Shown here: piece after piece, positions 50,695-60,245 of the stretch
Numbering within the stretch: the stretch's first letter is position 1
Layout of the letters: every line of letters begins with the position of its first letter
NCBI GenBank assembly: GCA_016630905.1
Contig: WBMQ01000013.1
Span: 1,302,001-1,366,000 of the forward strand
DNA: 64,000 bases
Origin: Capillidium heterosporum
Lineage: Eukaryota; Entomophthoromycota; Entomophthoromycetes; Entomophthorales; Capillidiaceae
Direction: 5' to 3'
The notes under the pieces: generated by a model
Databases searched by the model: none
The model's input: the letters and a program-made list of their open reading frames with translations, nothing else
What the model was told of the DNA's origin: nothing
Program-made: the position numbers and the translations under genes

Positions 50695-51369
50695 TGTTAA
50701 CTTTACTTTTTAGCTAAATCATATATCAAATAGTATATTATTTTTATACTTTGTATAAATAGCTTATATTTATGCTATTACCTAGCAATATACTTTAGAT
50801 TACATATTTTTATTATTCACTGATCATTTTCTTATGCTTTAAATTGCTATCCATCCATTTCCTATTCTTTTAATTAGCTACCAGCTTACTTAATTCTACT
50901 TTGGATTGATTACCCTTTTTAGATATGAATAATTAGGTCCCAAATTTAGTAATGGACTACTACAACTAGGGTATGTATCCTACCTTTTTGTTGGAAAGAA
51001 TCTATTTACATGTTGCTAAGTTATAATTTTCTTTCAAGCTACAATTTATATTAGAGCTCTTGCATAGAAAAAAGATTTTTGATTTTGATTTTCATGATTT
51101 TTAAAATCATTTGGATTGTCTTAGTTATAAACTTAAGTTTGGACTAGCTTGGTTAAATCCTGAAATTTCTAGCCAATAGTCTTGTAGGAACTAAGAGTTT
51201 TAAGTACTTTTATTGATTACAAAGAAACTACCTCATCTATATTAGCCAGCCCACAGTACGATTAAACATATCACGTCCCATGTTGAAGGACTCACCAAGT
51301 TCGGCCAAACTCACTTGACTGGAAGTCTGAGCCAGTGGCCAGACACTTGGTGAGGTCGACTAACCAAAA
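50695..51369 (+). mobile_element. LTR-B3 at the right edge of the repeat block
   Basis: 675 bp, TGTTAACTTTAC to CTAACCAAAA. The terminal ~150 bp are GC-richer and little mutated. No TSD. The sequence changes to ordinary intergenic DNA directly after it. Confidence 0.75.
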
Positions 51370-52454
51370 ACGAATATTTACTGAGTGAGTATTAAAGCTC
51401 ATATAGCTATTTTGTACAAAATCAGATACTTATAAATTATATAGAGCGGTAACAGCCTATACATGCAAGTAACCAAAGCTTTATTACTATAGAATGGGAG
51501 TTTGATTGATAGCCTATCCCAGCTCCAGTACCAAAATTGTATCCAACTTCAACTTTAGTGTTTTAAAGTTGATGTGAACCTTACAGACTGTATAGCCAAA
51601 GGTGTTGTAAATAAAAGGACAAGCATAAATGTTACCTTTGTAGAAGAGGGAGTGAGCTTGCATTTCACCCAAGGTCTTTGAAAACGACACTATAGCTTCG
51701 AGTGTTTTACCTTGCTGGAATTATGATCCCATATGTATAGTACATTAACTAGCTAATGGGAACTGATGGATACTCAAACAGCTTATCCCTTGGAAGAATT
51801 GGCTTCAAATTACCAAGCTAACCTACCTTTGTTTAAAGTTACTTTTATCAGCTCTGATACTTAGCCAAGATCTCAAACTATATCAGATGTATTGTCCTTA
51901 TTTAGGCAAAACTATCAGGAACTTCCATTCTGATTTATTGGATTTTACTATCGAACTAAATTAACTTGGTCACATCAACTTTAACTTGCCAAATCAGTTG
52001 TATCCCCTTCTTGAAAATGTATGTTGAATCGACTGCTAAGCTTTTTGGAGCTAAAGATGAACTGTAAAACTTGAAATCTTCGCCTTTTGCTTGTCGGAAT
52101 TCCTGCTACCTATAGGTTTACTTGGGCTGTTGAGAAGATACATATCCGATTCAATTTGTTACGATTTTAAGTGCCTTTTAATGCAAATATCTGGCATCTA
52201 TCAATTTTATTGGCTTAAATTTGGTGCCAATCACCCCAAACCCCCACTTTCAGCTTTCAGCTACTCCTCCATTGGCCAAAATTCAATAGAAGTTCACCGT
52301 ATTTAAGCAGTTTAGGGATAGTTGTCAATTTTTTGGAATGGAGTAGTAATCAGTAACCTAAATTATCTAACAAGTTTCTTTCAAAAGAATCCTTTTAAAA
52401 AGAAGACGATTCAAGTAACTTCGCATCCATCAACAAACATTAAGTTAATCTAGA
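51370..52454. other. intergenic/promoter region of the eL34 gene
   Basis: About 1.1 kb with normal, not TA-saturated, composition. A TTTAGGG word lies near 52310, about 140 bp before the ATG; TTAGGG-type sites are known in some fungal ribosomal-protein promoters, but a role here is only a possibility. No protein-coding frame is convincing. Confidence 0.5.
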
Positions 52455-52879
52455 ATGGTTCAGCGTCTCACCTACCGCCGTCGTCTCTCCTACAACACCA
52501 AATCCAACCGAGTCAAGGTATCCAAGACCCCCGGTGGTAAGTTGGTCTACCACCATGTCAAGAAGCCTGTCAAGAACCCCCACTGTGGTGACTGTGGTGA
52601 GGCCCTCCAAGGTGTAAGTTTTTACCTGAATTTCAAGGGTTAATTTCTTTTTTTCGATATAGTTGAAAGCTTTGAGATCTATTAAATTGGCCAAGCTATC
52701 CATCCGTTCCAAGACCGTCAGCCGTGCCTACGGTGGTTCCCGTTGCTCCGAATGCGTCCGCAACAGGTACTTTTGCAAGCTTCTTGATTTTTAATATCTT
52801 TTTAAGAATTGTCCGTGCTTTCTTGATCGAAGAACAGAAGATCGTCAAGAAGGTCCTGAAAGCTCAGCAGAAGGCTTAA
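52455..52879 (+). CDS. RPL34: 60S ribosomal protein L34 (eL34), three exons
   Basis: Begins [18 protein letters not shown], the near-universal eL34 N-terminus. Exons are 52455-52613, 52663-52766 and 52807-52879, giving 111 residues, close to the usual 115-120. Intron 1 (52614-52662, 49 nt) is GTAAGT..ATAG; intron 2 (52767-52806, 40 nt) is GTACTT..TAAG. Conserved features: a first Cys pair HCGDCGEAL, the stretch RPL34 proteins share around [13 protein letters not shown], a second pair CSECV, and the basic C-tail [17 protein letters not shown]. The four Cys suit the zinc-ribbon-like fold of eL34. It is a structural protein of the large cytosolic ribosomal subunit. Codon use is strongly C-ending, as for a highly expressed gene, in contrast to the AT-rich flanks. 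AATAAA at 52901 is a plausible poly(A) signal. No frameshift. Confidence 0.97.
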
Positions 52880-54103
52880 ATGTAATTTCTTTGACTTGCA
52901 ATAAAATTTATTTAAGAAATTAGACTGTTTATAAATTTTTAGTTTGCTTATCAATTGTGTAGTCTTTAGAGTATCCCAACATTTTAGATTTCAAACGCAT
53001 GGATGGTTATATTTTTGCTGACTCGAGGTGAGTTTTAATATGAGCATGCTGCTTATGAATATTAGCATATACAACTTTATATAATATGATGCTTTGCAAT
53101 ATAACCATATTGCTGTAGCTCTTAAATTTGCACTCAAATCAAACTACTTTTGGTAGTCGAGATACAGCTCAAATATTATCAAGTATAGGTAGATGTGGCT
53201 TTGCTCTTTACTTTATACCCTTTGAGCTAGAGTTGGCGGGGGAGAGCTTCATAGCAAGTTCTACTTTCTATTATAAGCCAAAGTAGCTTTATGCCTTGGA
53301 ATGGGCACAAAAGTTTGTTTTTGCTAATAAAACTGAGCTGACTTGTATATCAATCAATAATTGTATTTTTGGTGTCTTAAACCACCCATATTTGCAAATT
53401 TATAGGCCAATAAAGCCTGAACTTCAAAATCAAATCTAAACCAATTGATAGTTTTAACTGATCAAAGCTTAATGAGAATAGATTCTCAATATACTGAAAT
53501 AAAATGCTAATTCTTTTTCAACTTACTATTAAAGAAAATGATTTTAATAACTTAGTTGGTTCAATTTGATTAAATATCTTCAACTAGAAGATATATCAAC
53601 AAGATGAGATTTAGTTTAAAAGGTTGGAAATCCTGAACTTTTAGTATAAAGACTATAGTAGAGTTTTTTTAATAAGTTAGTTTTTAATATAAACTAATTG
53701 AGCTATCACTTTTGAAACTGAAAATTCCAAGGTTTATATAACTTATTGTAGCTAATTAAGCATTTCTAGTAATGTATTCTAAAAACTAAATAAATCTAAT
53801 AGTAAATTTTATAAATTCTATAGTCTATTTAGTAAATACTCTAGTACTATCAAGTATTATTTAAAAATATGCTATGTTTACCTTGGTATTTTTAGCATTT
53901 ATGTGTATTTTTTCTTAGTTTTCAATACTTTCTAACTTAAAATTACTAGTTTTTTATTTTTAGTAAGCTTTAAGCTATTTAGCTATATAATAGCAACTTA
54001 GAAAAAAGAGCTATATTGTTGATATCTTTATTTATAGCTATACTTCTTTTACTATCTAAAATATAATTTATAAAATTAGTAAGTTTTATAAGCTATCTTT
54101 TTA
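52880..54103. other. intergenic, becoming AT-rich repeat sequence
   Basis: Up to about 53.6 kb the composition is ordinary. After that it is TA-rich and decayed without a recognisable repeat. No open frame. Confidence 0.5.
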
Positions 54104-54533
54104 TATATAAGAAAATATTTTTAAATTAGCTATAGTTTTACTTTATACTTTAAACTTAAGTTATATTTTAGACTTAGACAACTAGTTGATATCTCTTTAT
54201 TAAGTTTAGAAATGCTTTTTTTAAATAGGAATTAAATAATTAACTTTATACTAATTAATTTTTATACTTTTTAAAAATAATAATTGTCTTTTAGAAAAAC
54301 TAAATTAAAATTTTAAAACAATTTATAATTAATAAATTTAATTATATTTCTTAGCCTTATAGCTACAATCAAAGTATTTCTATTTACTTACTACCTTTAG
54401 ATTAGACTTTAGATATAAGTTTTCTTTTTATATAGCTTTATTATCAATTTCTTTAGTTTTTATAAAGTATTAGCTATCATTACTACTTAGCTAACTTTAT
54501 TAATAAGTATTTTTAATAAATAATTTTTAGTAA
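54104..54533 (-). mobile_element. internally deleted LTR-A2
   Basis: On the plus strand starts TATAAGAAAA and shows both outer portions of A2 but lacks about 190 bp of the middle. Heavily mutated; the right end is approximate. Confidence 0.55.
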
Positions 54534-54603
54534 AAATAATAAAGTAAAGTAATAAAAGAAAAGTAATAGTATACTATAAAAAGAAATAAAATATAGTAAG
54601 TAA

Positions 54604-55185
54604 TGTTGGCTAGTTGTTCTTACTAAGTATCTAATCACTAGCTTAGACTTCCAGTTAAGTAGGTTTAGCTGAACTTAGTGAGTCCTTTAGCATAGGATGT
54701 AATATATGTATTGTGTTGTGGGCTAGCTAATTTAGATACATTGAACCTTTTATAGCTAATGAAAATCTTTAAAACTCTCTATATTTGTAAAACTACTAGC
54801 TAATAATATTTGTTTATTTAGACTAATCTTTATGAAATCCTTTTAATCCTCCAAAAATCTTCTTCCAAAAGAATCCTTCTTTTTCTTATCTTCCATCTTT
54901 GATATATATATTGTAATTTAGAAGATAGTCCTAATTTGGTGTTCTATAAGTAGATTTTTCTCTAACAAGGGGTAGGTGTGTGTTTTTGTTATAGTATTTC
55001 ATTATTAAGTTAAGATCTAATCATTTGTACTTTAAAAGGATAGTTAATTTTAAATAGGGTTAGATACATTAAAGGTTGATTGATGTAATACAAATAGTTT
55101 AAAGTAAATTGTTTGTGAAAGATAACCTATTGTGAAAAATGATCTGATGTTTAATATACAACTTCTCTGAAAAGCTAAGTTAACA
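54604..55185 (-). mobile_element. solo LTR-B3
   Basis: 582 bp, TGTTGGCTAG to AAGTTAACA on the plus strand, with a perfect TSD AGTAA (54599-54603, 55186-55190). Confidence 0.9.
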
Positions 55186-55203
55186 AGTAATAAAAGTAGT
55201 AGT

Positions 55204-55920
55204 TGTTGAGAAATGTCCATAAGGGATGTTCACTAGCTAGGGTTAGCTAGGAAGCAACAGTAGCCAAGACTTCATAAAGGCTAAGAATGTTAACTATAAG
55301 GTTATATAAGGAGGAGGCTTGTGCTTAGAGCCTAATCCAGAGACAGTGGGTAGATAGGAATACTCCAAGAGTAGCCATTAGGCTAAGGAGCACAGTCAGG
55401 TTCATTGGTTCAGAAGGGTTCTAGGGTTTAGTTCAGATCAACTTGGTTCAGTTCTTTTGTTTGGTTCAGATCAGTGCAACTCTCTACTGTCAAGGGATGC
55501 TGATTATCAGTTCTACATTATACTATGCAGGGAGTCTATACTATGCCAATAGCAGAAGAAATATCAAATGATTCAATATGTTTATTTAAATATAACTTGA
55601 CCTTCTACTAAGTTCACTATAGGTCTTATATAGGTGACTTGTCCTTAGTAGTTGGTCCTTTGAGTACTGGTAATTGATGTTTTCCCTAATCCCTCAGTAA
55701 TACTATTCCTCTTGTTTTCTAGGCATTCATCATTAACTCCAGAAATGACAAGATTGATTTAAAGACCATCAATGCTAAATAAAATGCTTAATTCATGCTA
55801 AAGAGAAAAGAACTTCTAGCATTGCTAAAATCAATGCCAAACTGGTAATCTATGTATCCAGAATGTAAAACTGAATTTTAGTTAAGTGAAACTACAGCTG
55901 ATTAGAAGGATTTCCTTACA
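55204..55920 (+). mobile_element. solo LTR-A, best preserved copy
   Basis: 717 bp, TGTTGAGAAA to TTTCCTTACA, with a perfect TSD GTAGT (55199-55203, 55921-55925). It has a TATATAAGGAGG box about 95 bp from the start and few transitions. It is inserted in a short AT-rich tandem repeat. Confidence 0.92.
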
Positions 55921-56010
55921 GTAGTATACTATAAGTATATTATTAAAAGTAGTAGTATACTATAAGTATATTATAAAAAATAGTAGTATACTTTTAATAT
56001 ACTGTAAAAA
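55921..56010. repeat. short tandem repeat, about three copies of ~30-36 bp
   Basis: The word TAGTATACTATAAGTATATT recurs with small changes. A related TAGTATACTATAAAA unit also lies at about 54565-54580, left of the LTR-B3 and LTR-A insertions, so the insertions split this repeat. Confidence 0.5.
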
Positions 56011-56060
56011 GAAAATATAACAATAATATATATAAAAAAAGATAGTATATATATAAAATA

Positions 56061-56208
56061 TATTAACTTAACTTTTTAGCTAAGTTATAAAGTAATTATC
56101 AATTTATATTATTTTTTATAGTTAGCTTATATTTATACTATATTCTAACAATATGTTTTGGGTTATAAAGTTTATCTTTCACTAAAGACTTACTTTAATT
56201 ACTAGATA
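56061..56208 (+). mobile_element. LTR-B2 end fragment
   Basis: First ~148 bp of B2 (TATTAACTTAAC...), cut off by the following LTR-A. Confidence 0.65.
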
Positions 56209-56911
56209 TATAAGGAAATACTTCTAATTAGCTATAGCTTCACTTAATAACTAAAATTTAGCTTTATATTCCAAATATATAGATTACTAATTCAGCATCA
56301 ATTCTAGTAATGCTAGAAGTTCTGTTTTCTTTAGCATGAATTAAGCATTTTATTTAGCATTGATTGTTTTTAAATCAATCTTATCATTTTTAGAGTTAAT
56401 AACAAATGCTTAGAAAATAAGAGAAATAATATTATTGATGAATTAGGGAAAACATCAATTACCAGTACTCAAAGTACCAACTATTAAGGACAAGTCACCT
56501 ATATAAGACCTGTAATGAACTTAGTAGTAGGTTAAGTTATTATTAAATAAATGTATTGAATCATTTGATACTTCTTCTGCTATTGGCATAGTATAGACTT
56601 CCTGCATAGTATAATGTAGAACTGATAATCGGCATCCCTTGATAGTAGAGAGTTGCACTGATCTGAATTAAATAATAAAACTGAACTAAATTAATCTAAA
56701 CTAAACCCTAAAACTCTTCTAAACCAATAAACCCAACTGTACTTCTTAGCCTAATGGCTATCCTTAGAGTATTTCTATCTGCCCACTGTCTTTGAATTAG
56801 GCTATAAGTATGGGCCTCCTCCTTATATAGCCTTATAGTCAATATTCTTAGCCTTTATAGAGTTTTAGCTAACTCTAACTAATAAATGTTCCTTGTAGAT
56901 GTTTTCTAATA
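56209..56911 (-). mobile_element. solo LTR-A
   Basis: 703 bp, TATAAGGAAA to TTTTCTAATA on the plus strand. One end mutated; the rest fairly well preserved. No TSD found. Confidence 0.8.
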
Positions 56912-56952
56912 AAAACATAAAGTAGAGAAAGAGAAGAAGGCAAAGTGTATAT
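56912..56952. repeat. left edge of the minisatellite
   Basis: AGAGAAGAAGGCAAAGTGTAT is almost the same as the satellite edge just right of the Gypsy element (about 59785-59810). It suggests the element inserted into the outermost satellite unit. Confidence 0.55.
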
Positions 56953-57689
56953 TGTAAGGTCCAAGGGGGTGCCTTTGAATCCAACTAATGATGGTGTCAT
57001 AATGGGAGCATATGACATGAGAGGTTGGGACAGTAGAACCAATGCCGACCACAGCATTGGTAATATGAATCACCCAAAGGAGGTAAGTCCAAAGGGAAGC
57101 GAAGAAAGTTTGAACGGAGTGAGCTAAGAGGGTATAGAAGTCGAACCACATATTCGCACGATCTAATAACTAAAAGGCTGACCAGGAACAATACTTTATT
57201 CATAGACAAAACAGAATCAGGCTGTCAGAGACAGCTATGGCAGGGGAAACAGATCAGGCTGTCAGAGACAGCTATGGCAAGGGAAACAGATCAGGCTGTC
57301 GCAACAGCTATAGTTGATGGTTGAGATCAAGAGGTGAGTAACAGCTATTTAGAAAATAGCAAGGTGGAACGTTGTCAAGATGCCAGCCTTCAATGGCATT
57401 CCAAGGGTTTAAATACCCTTTCGGTATCTTGGCAATACTTGCTGAATATCCGAATCCCAATATCAAAATGCTATGCTGGTAATAGCTGGGGTTCCTAACT
57501 TATAGCCGAGATTACGAATATGGGAAATTGTCAAGAATATCTAATAAATAGAACAGATTTCTGTTCGAAACTAGATATAAATGGAAAGTAGAAAATCGAA
57601 GATTGGTAAGGGAAAGAAAATAGTATAGTGTGCAAAGAAAATTGGTCGATGACCTTAGATTAGGAATTGTAACAACCAGGGTTGTTACA
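56953..57689 (-). repeat. 3' LTR of the young Gypsy element
   Basis: 737 bp. It carries two full 37-bp units plus a partial one near 57215-57300, where the 5' LTR has one fewer. On the minus strand it begins TGTAACAACC and ends GGACCTTACA. Confidence 0.93.
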
Positions 57690-57692
57690 CTA

Positions 57693-57716
57693 TCCCCTTT
57701 CTTTCTCTTTTTTCCA
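57693..57716 (-). other. polypurine tract for plus-strand DNA priming
   Basis: On the minus strand a run of A/G (AAAAAGAGAAAGAAAGGGGA) ends three bases before the 3' LTR, where LTR retrotransposons keep their polypurine tract. It confirms the element's minus orientation. Confidence 0.8.
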
Positions 57717-57832
57717 TAAAGCTTGCTAGTCCTGCAGTGAGGTTTAGTCAAGTAGCACTTCTGCTTCCATTCAGCCCACCTGTTGGGCTGAGGTTGAGTA
57801 GTAGCAATATGACGGATCCATCCTTCTGCTGG

Positions 57833-59239
57833 TCAGGTTTGCTTTTCATGGGATTGAGGGGTATCTAACTTTGGACTAAGATACTTCGCTGCAACTATTT
57901 GGTCAGGTTTCTTACTTTGTGCATTCAGTAGAGCTTGTTTGCTTCCAGGGCGACTTTGGTTTGAACTATCCTTTCCACAATGGCACCGATGCTGCTCTGG
58001 GGGACGGGGTAGAGCATTTTCATAACTAGCTATCTGACTAGGTCTCGGAAGTAATGAGATGCTTAATGATTCTCCTGTGAGAACTTCTAATGGATCAGGG
58101 TACTTGTTGAGGCCTCTAAACTCCTGATCTTGAATGTCTACTGTTTTCCGATCCCAGTTAATGGTGGGTTTTGCCTGGGCTATCCAGGGTAGTCCCAGTA
58201 CAAGTGGGAATGGTATATCTCATTGACATATAGGATCAATGGTGTAAGACAACGGTGAGTTTTTCTTAGATGATAATAGAGAGAAGGGGGTCTTCGCTCA
58301 CCTGGTATTAGGATTTCAAGAGGAATCCATTAGTCCTTGATACCTAGGCCTGAGGGAATCTAACTTAGTAATTTCCGAAGTGGCATCTACCAGCTTCTGA
58401 GAGACTAAATTGTTGGTAGCTCCAGTATCAATTAAGGCAAAGGTGTGGATGGGAGTTTCCAACTCTAATGTTACAGGAAGGAGTAAGTGTTGGTGGGAAC
58501 TAGTGATGAAGGAGTTTGCTAGTGCTTTGTATGGGTCTAGCTTGCTCAAGGTAGGACGTATTGAGCTTATTGGAAACTTGGTGCTGCCCTGTTTAAAATT
58601 ACTCTTGATGGGGCATTTACCGACGTGATGGGCATTGGAGGCACAGTAAAAACAAAGGTTATTGACTCTGTGCCTTGTAATCTCCACCTGGGATAATTTA
58701 GTCTGAGTCTTTGGGAACTTTGAAGGAACTCTCGACTTGGTTCTCTCAGGGGTGGTAGCATGGCTATATTTGAAGGCGTTACTTTCCTGTGGAGCTTTCA
58801 CATGTCTGGTAGTAGTAATTTCATCAACCGAATCCAACACTTCTTGAGTTTGGATTAAGCTTTCTACCTGTTCTATGTTGGGGGTCAACAGGCTTTGGGA
58901 AACGTGAGTAGGGGCGATCATTGGCAGGATATTGGCGTGATGGAGGCAAATCCCTAGGGCAATACATCCAGGGAGCAGGGCCGACAGAACCAGAGCATTG
59001 GAATGGACTGGCATGGAGTCGGTTAGAGATCTTGACAAACTATAAGGTCCAAGGGGGTGCCTTTGAATCCAACTAATGATGGTGTCATAATGGGAGCATA
59101 TGACATGAGAGGTTGGGACAGTAGAACCAATGCCGACCACAGCATTGGTAATATGAATCACCCAAAGGAGGTAAGTCCAAAGGGAAGCGAAGAAAGTTTG
59201 AACGGAGTGAGCTAAGAGGGTATAGAAGTCGAACCACAT
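57833..59239 (-). pseudogene. Gag zinc knuckle-retropepsin frame, starting inside the 5' LTR
   Basis: The first 307 codons (59239-58316) are open. Residues 1-66 lie within the 5' LTR, so an ORF start is also duplicated in the 3' LTR. A zinc knuckle C196-X2-C199-X4-H204-X4-C209 is followed by FALIDTGATNNLVS with catalytic Asp271, the start of a retropepsin. After TGA at 58316 the same frame goes on through two more TGAs to LVLGLPWIAQAKPTINWD, the retropepsin C-terminal half of Ty3/Gypsy polyproteins, and ends at TGA 57833. All three inner TGAs could come from CGA by C-to-T. Only about 70 residues separate the LTR part from the Ser/Lys-rich linker before the knuckle, so most of capsid is deleted. 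Not a host gene. Confidence 0.85.
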
Positions 59240-59740
59240 ATTCGCACGATCTAATAACTAAAAGGCTGACCAGGAACAATACTTTATTCATAGACAAAAC
59301 AGAATCAGGCTGTCAGAGACAGCTATGGCAAGGGAAACAGATCAGGCTGTCGCAACAGCTATAGTTGATGGTTGAGATCAAGAGGTAAGTAACAGCTATT
59401 TAGAAAATAGCGAGGTGGAACATTGTCAAGATGCCAGCCTTCAATGGCATTCCAAGGGTTTAAATACCCTTTCGGTATCTTGGCAATACTTGCTGAATAT
59501 CCGAATCCCAATATCAAAATGCTATGCTGGTAATAGCTGGGGTTCCTAACTTATAGCCGAGATTACGAATATGGGAAATTGTCAAGAATATCTAATAAAT
59601 AGAACAGATTTCTGTTCGAAACTAGATATAAATGGAAAGTAGAAAATCGAAGATTGGTAAGGGAAAGAAAATAGTATAGTGTGCAAAGAAAATTGGTTGA
59701 TGACCTTAGATTAGGAATTGTAACAACCAGGGTTGTTACA
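59041..59740 (-). repeat. 5' LTR of the young Gypsy element
   Basis: 700 bp, identical in layout to the 3' LTR but lacking one 37-bp unit. Its inner terminal base pair is changed (TATAAGGTCC for TGTAAGGTCC on the plus strand). It encodes the first 66 residues of the gag frame. Confidence 0.92.
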
Positions 59741-59745
59741 TATAT

Positions 59746-60245
59746 AGTATATATACTACAGAGGTACAAAAGTAAAAAGAGAGAAAAAGGCAAAGTGTGC
59801 ATAATGTACACATTATAGAAAAGACAGAGAGTAGAAAAAGAGAAGGAAAAAATATCTATAATACAGACATTATAGAGAAGATAGTAGTAGTAAAGAGAGA
59901 GAGGGGAAAGAGTGTATGCAGTGGTGTATACTAGGGAGGCAGGAGAGTAGAAAGAGAGAGAGGGAGTAGAGTGTACGCCATGAGTGTACATAGAGAGGCA
60001 TAAGAGTAGGACTAGTAGAGGGGTAGAGTGTACACCATAGGCGTATACAGAGAGGCATAAAAGTAGGAGCAGTAGAGGGTGGGAGTGTACGCCATGGGCG
60101 TACACAGAGAGGCACAAGAGTAGGAGCAGTAGAGGGGTAGAGTGTACGCCGAGGGCATACACAGAGAGGCACAAGAGTAGGGCTAGTAGAGGGAAAGAGT
60201 GTACGCCATGGGCGTACACAGAGAGGCACAAGAGTAGGGCTAGTA
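59746..60245. repeat. diverged edge of the minisatellite (~57-60 bp monomers)
   Basis: Single monomers with variable hairpin cores (GTGTGCATAATGTACAC, GTGTACACCATAGGCGTATAC, and so on) and purine-rich linkers. Differences between units are many near the element and fall toward the right, the usual decay gradient at the end of a tandem array. Confidence 0.85.

Larger units (their letters stand above)
56953..59740 (-). mobile_element. young, internally deleted Ty3/Gypsy retrotransposon
   Basis: 2788 bp with direct LTRs at 56953-57689 and 59041-59740, a polypurine tract beside the 3' LTR, a gag-protease frame, and a perfect TSD TATAT (56948-56952, 59741-59745). There is no reverse transcriptase, RNase H or integrase, and most of the capsid region is missing, so it cannot move alone. 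The two LTRs differ by about five transitions that I can see plus a 37-bp repeat unit, implying recent insertion. Unlike the 14-51 kb copies it is hardly AT-converted. Confidence 0.93.

Noticed and set aside
52091-52306. 71-codon open frame upstream of eL34.
   Set aside because: Begins with TTG, has no homology I recognise and lies in the promoter region.
14000-57000. tRNA or rRNA genes within the AT-rich block.
   Set aside because: I found no paired A and B box words with a cloverleaf nor any rRNA core sequence by eye; a covariance-model scan would be decisive.
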